This document shows positions 11,293 to 20,779 of a DNA stretch of 64,000 bases, piece by piece. Each line of letters opens with the position of its first letter. Within the stretch, counting starts at the first letter, position 1. Where the stretch lies: NCBI GenBank assembly GCA_964019335.1, contig OZ025661.1, forward strand, positions 124,001-188,000. The letters run 5' to 3'. This DNA is from Diplonema japonicum (Eukaryota; Euglenozoa; Diplonemea; Diplonemida; Diplonemidae). The notes under the pieces were generated by a model. It saw only the letters and a list, made by a program, of their open reading frames with translations. It made no database searches and was not told where the DNA came from. A program made the translations under genes and the position numbers.

Positions 11293-11766
11293 TCAAGGGA
11301 CAGGAGGAGGAGAGTCTAAAGGAGGAGGAGGTGCATGGGGGTGTGTATGCCTAGCATGGTAAGGGTGAAGAATTCTGTGAGCAGACAGCGAGAGAGTCTG
11401 CTTGGAGTGGGACACCCATCGGAAGCGCGCTCGTATCTCACCTCGTGCCCACTTGTTGGAGAGCTGCAGCCAGCTGTCGTAGAGCACAGAGCTGAGCAGC
11501 GTGTCTGACGAGATGGCATAGGTACCCAAGCAGCTGTCCTCAACAACACTCCTGGAGTTTTTAACTATAAGTTTGACGCCTCCGCGCTCTTGTACCTCTA
11601 CAGTGAACTTTTCTCCCCACTTGCTGTTCACCCCCTTGCCCTTTCTCGTGGTCTCGATGGCCTTCCCTGCTTGTTCGATCACGACGTAGGGCTGTATACT
11701 CCCCAGCAGCTGGTCATTGTAAAGGTGTCGCGATTCGCATATGCGAATTTCTAAAGTGCCGTGCAT
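11293..11766 (-). CDS. C2-domain protein, 157 aa
   Basis: Residues 1-110 form a C2 domain: LEIRICESRHLYNDQ, then PYVVIEQAGKAIETT, NSKWGEKFTVEV, LIVKNSR and CLGTYAISSDTLL. The usual loop-1 Asp residues (as in SDPYV) are replaced (SIQPYV), so calcium-dependent lipid binding is doubtful; membrane or protein docking is more likely. The 45-residue tail is His/Pro-rich, and a splice site before the stop cannot be excluded. ATG is at 11766. Confidence 0.82.
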   Translation of the reverse strand: MHGTLEIRICESRHLYNDQLLGSIQPYVVIEQAGKAIETTRKGKGVNSKWGEKFTVEVQERGGVKLIVKNSRSVVEDSCLGTYAISSDTLLSSVLYDSWLQLSNKWARGEIRARFRWVSHSKQTLSLSAHRILHPYHARHTHPHAPPPPLDSPPPVP

Positions 11767-12362
11767 CTACCTATCGTTGCTGGTGGTTAGGGGAATGAAC
11801 AAAAAAAAAAGAGAACAAAAAAAAAGAAAACGTTCGGTTAAATTTAAGGAGAAAAAAAAAAGGAATAAACCCTTTTGGTATGCCCCCCCCCCCCCTGTCT
11901 CACTTTTACTTTTTCTACTCAAAAAAGAAAAGAAAAGGGGGGGGGGGGGGGGCACGGGAGTACTAAGGGGGGGAAAAAAAAGGAACAAGAAGGAACAAGA
12001 AAGAAGAAGAAGGGGAAAACCATGATATGGTTTTCTTCCCCCCGGTATTTTTTTTTTTTTTTTTTGAAGAAACGAAGAACACACAGTCGTGACCGTGTTT
12101 CGCGGGGTAGCTGAAGGGGGATATGTCGATGTCTCAACGTCCGCCCACCAACTCTTGACATTTTCTTTCTTATTGTGCGAACGAGCGGGGATTTTACCTA
12201 ATTACCTCATTACGCTGCCATCAACTAGTTCTTTTTTTAGTCTCGACAAATAATATTGATCAAAACAAAACAAAAAAAGAAGAAGAAGGTAATACCAAGA
12301 AACTCGAATCCCTCCCTCAAAAAGATTTCCAGGAGGGGAAAGAGATGAGATTAAAACATCTT
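11767..12362. other. Intergenic; weak small ORF only
   Basis: Contains a G-run at about 11938-11952 and a C-run at about 11882-11894. A minus-strand ATG at 12161 opens a short basic reading (MSRVGGRTLRHRHIPLQ...) that runs into poly(A). It could be a first exon but no splice partner is evident. Confidence 0.5.
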
Positions 12363-13823
12363 TTATGCTCCGCCCCTATCAAGCGCGCAGTACTCCTCAC
12401 CCTTCGTAATGGAAGCAAGCCCGAAAAAAAACGCAGAAAGAAACACACTAGACGTCATAATGGTGAAGGTGACAGGCCAGTCACTGAGCGTGTCCTGTAT
12501 TGCACCAGCGTACCAAGGCGAAGGCACGTCCCCAAACACGTGGTAAAGCAGATTACACAACGCAATCGACTGTGGGCGGAGGTTCTTGTCGGCCACCCAG
12601 AGTAGCGTAGATATTGCGGGGGAGTAGTAAGCAGCCATGATAACATATCCCACAGACAGACAACAAAAAAACCCAACAGGGCTAGGGTCATTAGGAGGGA
12701 TCCACCACATGGCCGTCAAAAAGACTCCCGACAACGCCATAGCAGAACCACACACACGTGCAGCGTTCACAAAACCACTGCCTATTTTGTCCAGCACCCA
12801 TCCTCCAAGAAGCGTTCCCGCAATACCACCTATAATGACAATACCTCCGAAGTAGGTGTCGGCGTGGTCTAGGTTGAACCGTTGCTGTGCTGCCTTTGTG
12901 CCCCAGAACAGGATGACGCCGCCAAGGATGTTCATGAAGATGAAAGCAAAGACGAGCAGCACATACCGTCGCATCGACAGCAGCCGTCCCGCGTCGCTGG
13001 CGAACAACGAGAACACCTTTAACAAACTGGCATTCTTCCTTTCATGTTGTTCCGGCTTCACGGGGGACAGCGGGTTCTGTTCCCCGTCAACACTCTTCAT
13101 AGATGCAAGGAGCTTGCTCTTCTCAAGGTCGTCATGCTGTTCCGAGAAGTCCATATCTATCGTTGTCGGGCGTGCAAACAGAAACAACGCCACGTAAGGT
13201 ACATTCAGGGCAGCTTGGATGCGGAAGGACCACCGCCAGTCGAGATCGGCAGCGGTGACAATGTACCCCAGGATAAGCCCGCCAGCTGTTCCTATAGAGA
13301 CGCACATCATGAAGACAGCTAGCCATGTCGACCGTGTCTCGCGGGGTGCAAGACGGTCGATAACAGCAGGCGCCACCACCATGAACGAAGGCTCAGAAAC
13401 CCCCACCAACGTGCGGAACCCTAGCAATTGCCCGTAACTCGATGCAAACCCACACAGAAGGATTCCAATACAGAAGACAAGCTGGCCAATACCTATGACA
13501 AGGAAGGGGTGAGCATGGCGGACAGCATGAGCAGATAGAGGGGACGCGACGGTGAGCCCCGCGGTGAACAGGGACGCCAGCAGCCCGACTTGTTCGTTTG
13601 TAAGGTTGAACTCGCCTTGCATTCCTGTGAACCCGCAGAGGTCCCTGCACTCCTTTGTGAACCTGTCGTCGCATTCTTTAGAACAGTCCAGGTCATCATA
13701 GGTCCCATTCACCCCGTTGCTCGCAAAGGCTCCCCTGTCCATGTAGTTGAGCGCCATCAGGCTGCAGAACCAGAACATCATCAATTTTCGTGTGAACAAC
13801 GCGTTGCATGCTGGTAGTTTCAT
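12363..13823 (-). CDS. Spinster-type MFS transporter, 486 aa
   Basis: About twelve hydrophobic segments in two groups of six with a charged central loop (residues about 250-300), the major facilitator layout. Spinster-family hallmarks include NYMDRG in the first membrane helix region, LLGFRTLVGVSEPSF with a following P...DRLAPRETRS, and GGLILGY. A Cys-rich loop follows the first helix (DCSKECDDRFTKECRDLC), as in protist Spinster proteins. The family exports sphingolipid-type or lysophospholipid substrates or sugars across endolysosomal or plasma membranes; the substrate here is unknown. The start is placed at MKLPACN, since upstream codons are poly(T)-derived. Confidence 0.9.
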   Translation of the reverse strand: MKLPACNALFTRKLMMFWFCSLMALNYMDRGAFASNGVNGTYDDLDCSKECDDRFTKECRDLCGFTGMQGEFNLTNEQVGLLASLFTAGLTVASPLSAHAVRHAHPFLVIGIGQLVFCIGILLCGFASSYGQLLGFRTLVGVSEPSFMVVAPAVIDRLAPRETRSTWLAVFMMCVSIGTAGGLILGYIVTAADLDWRWSFRIQAALNVPYVALFLFARPTTIDMDFSEQHDDLEKSKLLASMKSVDGEQNPLSPVKPEQHERKNASLLKVFSLFASDAGRLLSMRRYVLLVFAFIFMNILGGVILFWGTKAAQQRFNLDHADTYFGGIVIIGGIAGTLLGGWVLDKIGSGFVNAARVCGSAMALSGVFLTAMWWIPPNDPSPVGFFCCLSVGYVIMAAYYSPAISTLLWVADKNLRPQSIALCNLLYHVFGDVPSPWYAGAIQDTLSDWPVTFTIMTSSVFLSAFFFGLASITKGEEYCALDRGGA

Positions 13824-13831
13824 GAGAAAAT

Positions 13832-13865
<34 letters not shown>

Positions 13866-13921
13866 CCCCTCTCCCTTCCCACCCTCCCCCCTTCTGTGGG
13901 AAGAAAAATAATTCTTCGTCA

Positions 13922-13956
<35 letters not shown>

Positions 13957-14127
13957 ATACGAAGGACAGTGCGACAGTCACTATAGTCTATACAGTCTAT
14001 ACAGACTATAGTCTATACAGTGATTGCTAAAAAAATTCAACTTTATTTTTGGCAGTTGTCTTCTCTAGGGGTTAGGGGAGTTTTTTCTTTTTTTCTTTTT
14101 TCTTTTTTTTTTTTCTCTCTCTAAAAT
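13824..14127. other. Intergenic with a short palindromic repeat
   Basis: Long T and A runs. At about 13981-14018 a CACTATAGTCTATACAG unit is repeated and inverted. No gene. Confidence 0.55.
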
Positions 14128-14838
14128 TTAACGTTTGTCCAGCATAAAGACAAGAGGTGCGTTCACTGCCTTGTACCTGTCGTTGCAGGAGGCAGCGTTG
14201 TGAAACACAACACCTTCACGTGTAAGCTCCCCATAGCCATCGTGAGCGTGACCGAAGATGTGGTGCGACGGCTTCACACGAGACAGCACTTCTTCGAGAA
14301 GCTCTGCACAGCCTATATGCCCACCATCCAAAACACCATAAGGAGGCGAGTGGGTGATAAGGACATCGGTAGAAGAAGGTATCAAACTCCACTTCGCCTT
14401 TCGCTCCTCCGGGCGAAGCATGAATGCCCAATCGTTTATGGGGGGGATATAAGGCGAACCGTGGAAGGTGTACCCTAATATGTCAACGGAAGAGTCCTCC
14501 AGGTACACGCATCCAGGAATGTCAGTCAGTATTGCTTTGAAGATATTCGGGTCGCACTTCCTTTTCATGTTCTCAAGAAGGGTGGGTTTCGCTGCGAACT
14601 TCTGACAACTTTTCTCAAACCGGACCGTGTCGAAGGAGAGTTCATGGTTGCCGGCCACCACGATCTTGTGTGTGTAAGCCTGCCTTTCGAGCCAATCTGC
14701 AAATTCGTGTACTTCCTCAGAGGTGCCGCGGAGCGTGAAGTCCCCGGAATGGATGAGAATGTCCCCACTTCCTACTTCTATGTCCTCATGAAGACAGTGG
14801 GTGTCTGAGATGCAGCAGACCTTGATCGGTGTCGACAT
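14128..14838 (-). CDS. MPPED1/2-like metallophosphoesterase, 236 aa
   Basis: Calcineurin-like fold with all metal-binding motifs: SDTHCLHEDI (about 9-18), GDILIHSGDFT, GNHELSFD, ITHSPPYGVLDG and FGHAHDGYG. Order and spacing match the MPPED (UPF0046/239AB) family of small metallophosphoesterases, which hydrolyse cyclic nucleotides or other phosphodiesters in vitro. Start chosen at MSTPIKVCC, since the longer frame upstream is homopolymer. No signal peptide, so probably cytosolic. Length is normal for the family. Confidence 0.93.
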   Translation of the reverse strand: MSTPIKVCCISDTHCLHEDIEVGSGDILIHSGDFTLRGTSEEVHEFADWLERQAYTHKIVVAGNHELSFDTVRFEKSCQKFAAKPTLLENMKRKCDPNIFKAILTDIPGCVYLEDSSVDILGYTFHGSPYIPPINDWAFMLRPEERKAKWSLIPSSTDVLITHSPPYGVLDGGHIGCAELLEEVLSRVKPSHHIFGHAHDGYGELTREGVVFHNAASCNDRYKAVNAPLVFMLDKR

Positions 14839-15038
14839 TCTCCTTGTGAATGGTATGTTGAGGAAGAGAAAAAAAAAAGAAGAATAGGAATAAGAAGGAA
14901 AAAAGGGGGATGTGTGTAATAATCTTAATGAAAAAAAAAAAAAAAAGGAGGGCCGAACATAAGGGATCAGAGACAAAAAAAATAAAAGGGGAAAAAAAAA
15001 AAAAAAAAAAAAAATGTTTTTTCTTTTTTTTTTTAAAT

Positions 15039-15127
15039 TTAGTGTTTGAGCCCGTGGGGTGGCATGTCCATGTTCAGGGCCGCATTCATTTTTTTCTCGA
15101 TCGCTTGAGAGACGTGTTTCTTGTTGC

Positions 15128-15159
<32 letters not shown>

Positions 15160-15263
15160 CTCCCTCCCCATACCTCTCCAAAGGCACCCACACACCCCAC
15201 AAAGGGGCTGTAGGACATGTTGGTACGATCAACGTTGACGTGTGCAAGCTTGACCTTCACCAT
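15039..15263 (-). CDS. Small conserved two-exon protein, copy 1 (59 aa)
   Basis: Exons 15174-15263 and 15039-15128, joined in phase 0 across a 45-nt intron (GAG|gtatgg...aaag) that is mostly poly(A). Exon 1 ends VGCVGAFGE; exon 2 begins CNKKHVSQAIEKK and ends MDMPPHGLKH. The intron has no stop and a length divisible by three, so an unspliced reading with a poly-Lys insert exists, but the tandem paralogue shows the two exon blocks are the conserved part. Protein family not recognised; no signal peptide or membrane segment. Confidence 0.85.
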
Positions 15264-15534
15264 TTTGTTTAGTGTAAAGTTAAAAGTAAGAAGTGTATGC
15301 TTTCAGGGGGTGGTGTGGACTAATTTCTTTTTGAGATGGGTGTGTACTTCGAAAGAAAGAAAAAAAGAGAAAAAAAAAATAGATAACGGGGGGAAAGAAA
15401 GAAAGGTAGTAGTGTAAATAGGAAATTCTTGTTTTCTTTTCTTTTTTTTTTTTTTTTTTTTTTTTTTTTCCCATCTTTGTTCCTTGAACCAAGGGGAAAA
15501 AAAATAAGTACAATGGAGGCATTTCATCGGAAAA

Positions 15535-15776
15535 CTAGTGCTTTAAACCATGGGGAGGCAGGTCCATGTTCAGGGACGCATTCATTTTTTTCTCTATGTT
15601 TGCACTAACGTGGTGCTTGGAGCACTGTTGTTGTTGTTGTTGTAGTTGTTGTTGTTTTCACCCCTCCCTTTCTATTTTTCCCACACCTCTCCAAAGGCAC
15701 CCACACACCCCACAAAGGGGCTGTAGGACATGTTGGTACGATCAACATTCACGGACGCAAGCTTGACCTTCACCAT
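15535..15776 (-). CDS. Small conserved two-exon protein, copy 2 (59 aa)
   Basis: Tandem paralogue of the 15039-15263 gene. Exons 15687-15776 and 15535-15624 are both 90 nt, exactly as in copy 1; the intron is 62 nt (GAG|gtgtgg...acaacag) and contains an in-frame stop, so splicing is obligatory. Exon 1 differs from copy 1 at one residue (LAS for LAH). Exon 2 (CSKHHVSANIEKK ... MDLPPHGLKH) differs at several. The intron is unrelated in sequence, with a (CAA)n tract instead of poly(A). A poly(A) tract precedes the ATG. Confidence 0.88.
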
Positions 15777-15937
15777 TTTTTTTTTTTTTTTTGTTAGCTG
15801 TGTATAAAAAAAGAAAGTGGGGGGAGAAACGCCTTAGTACGGGGGATGAGATGTCTATTTTTTTTTGTTTTTGTTTATCATTCTTGAAAAAAAGCAAAAG
15901 AAGAAGAAAAAAATATAAAAGATCCTGGTAAAGATCT

Positions 15938-15970
<33 letters not shown>

Positions 15971-15977
15971 TCCCCGC

Positions 15978-18806
15978 TCACCGCATCAGATTGTTCGCGA
16001 AAAGCAAATCCTTTTTACTGTTCCACTTGGCCTGCACTGCAGGGTTGGTGTCCAGCCATGACGTCATGGCATGGTACTTCCCGAGGATCGACGCAAGGGT
16101 TTTCCTTGACCGTGCGAGAGACGTCTTCCTGGCACACCGGAGAGATATGGGGTCGGGGGGCGTGAGGCAGGAACAGTGCGTGGCGAAGAGAGAGGCGATG
16201 TCGAAGGTGCTGTGCCACAGGGCAAGGATAGAGCGGACAAGCCGTACCTCCGGGACCTTTGAGGTAGGCTGGGTGAGGGTTGAATCTAACCACGTGGCGA
16301 TCTCAATGTCCGTGGCTTCAGGGTGGAAGGGCCTCTCATCCTCGTCGTGGCGCACATGGTACAGCACACACTGCTGTCTGCATATCACGTCGTAAAGGGC
16401 CTTCGATACAGCAGCCCTCACGCGCCACACCTCATCTCTGCTGAACAGGGTGCCAGGCCCCTGCCGCATCAGCTCCTTCACTGAGCTGCAACACGCCTCG
16501 ACTACCTCCAAGCAGTTGCTCACCACCCCCTGCAGCACCCGTCCTGTTAACTCCAGCTTCACCTCGCCCTCTGTCATCGTTGCCACATCTATTCGAAGCC
16601 TCCTTACGTTGCGCACCGTCCCGCACTGCACTACGAGCGCTGATGATATGTTTTCCGTGCCCACCCCCTTCTCTACGCATGTGCCCCCGCACCATGTTGC
16701 CTTCTCCGCCTGTTTTATCTTCAGCTTCGGAATTGAGCTGATCCTTGTAATACCCATCAGCGACGGGTTTGCTTCCACGGCGCCTTCCCACTGTGTCCCT
16801 GTCTCTGCCGTGTCGTTCTGTCTGTTGTCGCATCCACATGCCTTGTCAGCTGTTTCCGGTTGTTGAGCCTGTGCCACGTCTCTTTCTAGCTGTGTCTCAA
16901 CGAAGCTCTTTGCAAGGGAGCGCCTCTGCCTTCTCACGATGGCGGGCTTCTTGATCAACCTGGCGGAGGATGTCTTTCTTCCCAAGGCATTCGCACGCCT
17001 GAGCGTGTTTTGTGGCGGGGCGTAGGTGTTGTTGACGACGTTATCAAGCACAGGGACAGGCGGGGGTGTTGGGGGCTCTGTGCGGAGTGTTAGAACGCCT
17101 TCCGACAGTTCATTGGTCTTGCACTCGATGGGGCGTTCCTTGACAGGGGCAGGCGAACGGGGCGAACGGCGCTCCCTTGAGCGGAGAGTTCCAAGGTGTT
17201 CGACTAGCTCTACTGGACGTTCCTTGCCAGGGGAAGGCGAGCGGGGTGTTTTCGGTGTCCGCGGCGGGGACTTGTTACCCCTCCTTCCTGGCGACCCTTC
17301 TTGCTCGGACAGGTGCAGCCACTCGACAGTGGCTAGTTGCTTGGCCCATTCGTTTCTTGAGCCGAAGACTGCATTGCGTGGCAGGTCTTTCAAGTAGCTC
17401 ACGACGCTGGGGATGAGCGGCCTCTTCTCCAGCTCGTCATACCGCCCGTGCGATATCACACCAGTCATCTGGTCCTTCCCATAGCCCTTTTCTTCCATCA
17501 CCTTCATGAGGTGCATCTCTCGCTTCTTGACGTCTTCCCTCAACGCCTCGATGGTCTCCACGTACCCTTCCTCCTTCATGCGGTCGATGTCCGCCTGCGC
17601 CTCGTACTTCTTAGATATCTCTTCCGACATCTTCTCGAGCCGTGCCTCGTAATTGCTAGTGTTGTCCACGGTGTCCTTCGACGCTTGCACCCGTGCGTAC
17701 CAGTAGCCTAGTTTTGTGAGGTTGTCGATCTTTGAGGCACGCTCTTTCTGAATGTCGCACTCACGGCGGTAAGGGAGCCCAGGGTTGGGGAGGGTTACGA
17801 GGTTTCCGGAGGGCTTGGAAAAGTAAATCATGGAATTCGCAGAGATGGCCGGGTGGAGGTGTTGGAACGCGTTGTAAGTGAGAAGCGTCTCCCCGCCGAA
17901 CGCCTCCTGCGACGCAGCACGGGAACCATAAAGGTACGCCCCCACATACCCCCCGTTGGTGTCGTCGTACGTCTGAGCGATGTCGATACCGATGCCCACG
18001 CGGAGCCCGGTGTACGTGGCTACACCTTCCGGTGACGTGACAGGTTGGAAGGCCTCGATTTCAAGGAGCTCAGCAGGCCAGCTAACGTTCATCAGCTCAG
18101 CGTGAATATCATGGGCGGCATACATTGCGTGCTCGGGGTGGTCGAAGATGGCAGTATTGGAAGCCCCGATGATGTGGCTAGTGGAGCATGCCTTGCGGAC
18201 GATGCCATGAACGGAAGCAAGGCAGGACACGGCCTGTTCAGTAGAGAGCTCGTTCCAAAGCGTGTCCTCGTTTTCAATGGTGACGTGGAGGGCGGCAACG
18301 AAGGCACCAAGCTGTATAGTTTGCCGTGTGGTGTATTTATCGATAAGGTGCGCCGTCAGGTCTTGAAGGTCTTTGGTGTGTTTCGTTTGGAGTTTCTCGA
18401 CAGTGTTTGAGAGAGCGTCGTTGGTTTCGGAAAGTGTTTGGATGTGCTCGGTAGACTCGGCCTCGTTGGCCTCGAGGTCTTCTATCCGGCAGCCAAGTAC
18501 ATCGATTGATGAGTAGTAAGATGGGTCAGTCAACATGACAATGAGAGCGTCGGTGTCTGTTTCTATGTTCAGCAGGTACCTCACCATCCTCTCGTACTTG
18601 TGCTCGTCGTCTTCCTCGTCGTCTAGGAGGTCCGCGACGCCGTCCCTGAGGTCCTCCAGCCCGTCCTTTACGTATTGTATCATGTTCTTCGCCCTTTGTA
18701 GAGGGTTGTCGTGGACCAGCGACCTCTTTTTTTCCAGCTTCATAGGATTTTGTTCCTCATCTTGGTACAGGTGCGACACCGACTCCCTACGGGAGTTGCG
18801 CAGCAT
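15978..18806 (-). CDS. Degenerate class III nucleotidyl-cyclase-like protein, 942 aa
   Basis: Residues 30-165 are acidic and coiled-coil-like. Residues about 168-318 follow the class III cyclase fold: start of strand 1 with DTLWNEL, HGIVRKACS..HIIGASNTAIF (usual site of the GD motif), WPAELLEIEAF, TGLRVGIGIDIA, then GGYVGAYLYGSRAAS and FGGETLLT. The catalytic metal-binding Asp residues are absent, so it is probably a scaffold or regulatory relative. A coiled coil follows (about 380-450), then an SP/TP-rich disordered part (about 490-640) and a helical C-terminus. No membrane segment. Cyclase ancestry is inferred from pattern and spacing. Confidence 0.78.
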   Translation of the reverse strand: MLRNSRRESVSHLYQDEEQNPMKLEKKRSLVHDNPLQRAKNMIQYVKDGLEDLRDGVADLLDDEEDDEHKYERMVRYLLNIETDTDALIVMLTDPSYYSSIDVLGCRIEDLEANEAESTEHIQTLSETNDALSNTVEKLQTKHTKDLQDLTAHLIDKYTTRQTIQLGAFVAALHVTIENEDTLWNELSTEQAVSCLASVHGIVRKACSTSHIIGASNTAIFDHPEHAMYAAHDIHAELMNVSWPAELLEIEAFQPVTSPEGVATYTGLRVGIGIDIAQTYDDTNGGYVGAYLYGSRAASQEAFGGETLLTYNAFQHLHPAISANSMIYFSKPSGNLVTLPNPGLPYRRECDIQKERASKIDNLTKLGYWYARVQASKDTVDNTSNYEARLEKMSEEISKKYEAQADIDRMKEEGYVETIEALREDVKKREMHLMKVMEEKGYGKDQMTGVISHGRYDELEKRPLIPSVVSYLKDLPRNAVFGSRNEWAKQLATVEWLHLSEQEGSPGRRGNKSPPRTPKTPRSPSPGKERPVELVEHLGTLRSRERRSPRSPAPVKERPIECKTNELSEGVLTLRTEPPTPPPVPVLDNVVNNTYAPPQNTLRRANALGRKTSSARLIKKPAIVRRQRRSLAKSFVETQLERDVAQAQQPETADKACGCDNRQNDTAETGTQWEGAVEANPSLMGITRISSIPKLKIKQAEKATWCGGTCVEKGVGTENISSALVVQCGTVRNVRRLRIDVATMTEGEVKLELTGRVLQGVVSNCLEVVEACCSSVKELMRQGPGTLFSRDEVWRVRAAVSKALYDVICRQQCVLYHVRHDEDERPFHPEATDIEIATWLDSTLTQPTSKVPEVRLVRSILALWHSTFDIASLFATHCSCLTPPDPISLRCARKTSLARSRKTLASILGKYHAMTSWLDTNPAVQAKWNSKKDLLFANNLMR

Positions 18807-19122
18807 GTTGTGTTGCTGTTGTCTTTTCCGGTTTCAACGACTGGTGTGAATGTGTGTGTGTGTGTGTGTGCAGGTAGAGGAGAAAGGCGTTTTGAAAGAC
18901 GGATTGGAAGAGAGAAAAGTCGCTCACACGCAAAAGAAAGAATAATGGAAGAATCTTTTTTCCCTTTGGCTTTCCCCTTAACGGAGATTTGGCTTTTTTT
19001 TTTGTTTAAAAACAGAAAACTACTTTGCCCGACGGTGGCTTGTTTTTGGCCCACCGGGGAGGGATATAAAAAAAAAAACAAAAAAAAACACACGACACTG
19101 ATCAGCTCCCACTTCCCAATGA
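18807..19122. other. Intergenic with dinucleotide repeat
   Basis: A (TG)n run lies at about 18850-18870, then A/T tracts. Nothing coding. Confidence 0.55.
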
Positions 19123-20719
19123 TCAAGCTTCCAGCTCGTCAACCCAAGCCTTAACAGACGCAGGAACCCCGAGCTTAGAATGCGGCGTGAGCAGGTACTC
19201 CCTGGTTTGCATTTCGTTAAGACGCGACACAGCCCTGACAATTTTCATTTTTTTTTTTTAATTTTCCATACCTCCCGAACGCAAACACCTCGTCACTGCC
19301 TGTGAACATGGACATTGCGTCGGCGTTTCTGACGCCGAGCGCGTCGGCAGCCTCGAGGTCCACGCCTGTGAGGCCCTCTAAACCGCTACCAGAGAACAAC
19401 CCATCTGGAAGAACAGATGCTGTGCATATAATATTGCACTTGTTCTCGTACAGCTCGTCGATTAAGTAAATAAACCTTCTAGCCTCCGTCCGCTCAGTGA
19501 TGGTCATAGCGGGAATACCAGATAGCGCTATTGTGTGGAATTCCTTAGCAATAGCACCGAAGTCGGCGGTTGACATGGGTTTGGTGCACAAATCGTCAAA
19601 TGTGAAGGAAGCCACGCCCTTTGCAGCGCCTCGAACAGGCACGTCACGTCCGAAAACACGAACTGACGCGGGTTTCAACGTCTCCCCACCTGTTAGCTTC
19701 TCAATGGTCGATTCTAGTTTCTTCGTGGACGACATGGAAAGCGGTGTCATGAATACGGCGCCTTCAATGGGAACACCTTCTTTTCGATAGTCGGTGGAGC
19801 TTTCCATGGTGTGGGTTGTACATTTATCTTTGAGAAGCTTGATGAAAGGGATGAAAATGTGTCTGTTTAAACCGCCTTCATAGAGCTCCTCGGGTTTTCG
19901 GTTCGACGTGGCTACCATAACAAGGCCATTTTCGTACATTGCAGAGAAGAGCCTTCTTACTATCATAGCATCACCGATGTCGGTGATCTGGAATTCGTCA
20001 AAACACAGGAGGTCGACCTCAGAGGAGATCTGATCTGCTGCTGTTTTGATGGCATCGGCGGAGATGTCGGTTTTTTTAATCTCGTGAATTCGGAGATGGA
20101 TGTCCAACATGAATGAGTTGAAATGGACGCGTCTCTTCTTTTTTATAGGGACCTTGTCGTAGAATAGGTCCATTAGAAAACTTTTTCCGCAACCGACGCC
20201 ACCGCATACGTACAGACCTTTGATGTCTGACAGATTTGAGCTTTTAGTTTCCGATTTTGATTTCCCGCCGAAAAGGTTAGAAAGAAACCCTTGCTGTTGT
20301 GGTGTCGAGCTGGACTGTTTTGAGAATTTAACGAGGTTGTTGTGTAGTCTTTGGAATTTTCTCAACGCTGCCTTTTGTTTTTCGTCAGGTGATACACCGC
20401 CGTCTTCCACTAGGATGTCATATCCTGCCATTGGGGACGAGCTTGCTTTGTAAGATTGAACAACAGACGGCCACCATGCAAGGAATTCTTCTTTATCTAT
20501 GACACCGTTGCTGTCTTTATCGATGTGGTCGAAGACCTGCCGGAGGGGTCCTTCCTGGTGTCCGCCCAGCCCCGTCTCTTCTATCATAACCTTGAAAGTG
20601 TCGAAGTCAATCTTCTCCCTCTCCTGACACGCATAGCGATGGTACAGTACCTCGTTCAATTCAGTCAGATAGCGCTTTCTCTGTTGAAGCGCTCTTTTTG
20701 CAAACCCAACTCGAAGCAT
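19123..20719 (-). CDS. EF-hand / AFG1-like ATPase fusion, 519 aa, two exons
   Basis: Exon 1 is 19272-20719 and exon 2 is 19123-19234, with a 37-nt intron (GGGAG|gtatgg...gtcag|GG). Splicing restores the family-conserved end FAFGRAVSRLNEMQTREYL, which matches the AFG1/LACE1/ZapE C-terminus; the unspliced frame ends in unrelated residues. Residues about 30-90 hold an EF-hand region with one canonical loop, DKDSNGVIDKEE (67-78). The AAA-type ATPase follows, with Walker A GGVGCGKS (173-180) and Walker B LLCFDEFQITDIGD. AFG1 proteins act on mitochondrial inner-membrane proteins. The EF-hand suggests calcium control. The N-terminus is basic, compatible with mitochondrial import. Confidence 0.93.
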
Positions 20720-20743
20720 TTTTTTTTTTTTTTTTTTTCCTCG

Positions 20744-20772
<29 letters not shown>

Positions 20773-20779
<7 letters not shown>

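Noticed and set aside
15039-15263. Continuous ORF with internal poly-Lys
   Set aside because: The tandem paralogue shows the poly-Lys part corresponds to an intron that contains a stop there.
19217-19271. Unspliced end of the AFG1 ORF (Lys-rich tail)
   Set aside because: A 37-nt intron restores the conserved family C-terminus.
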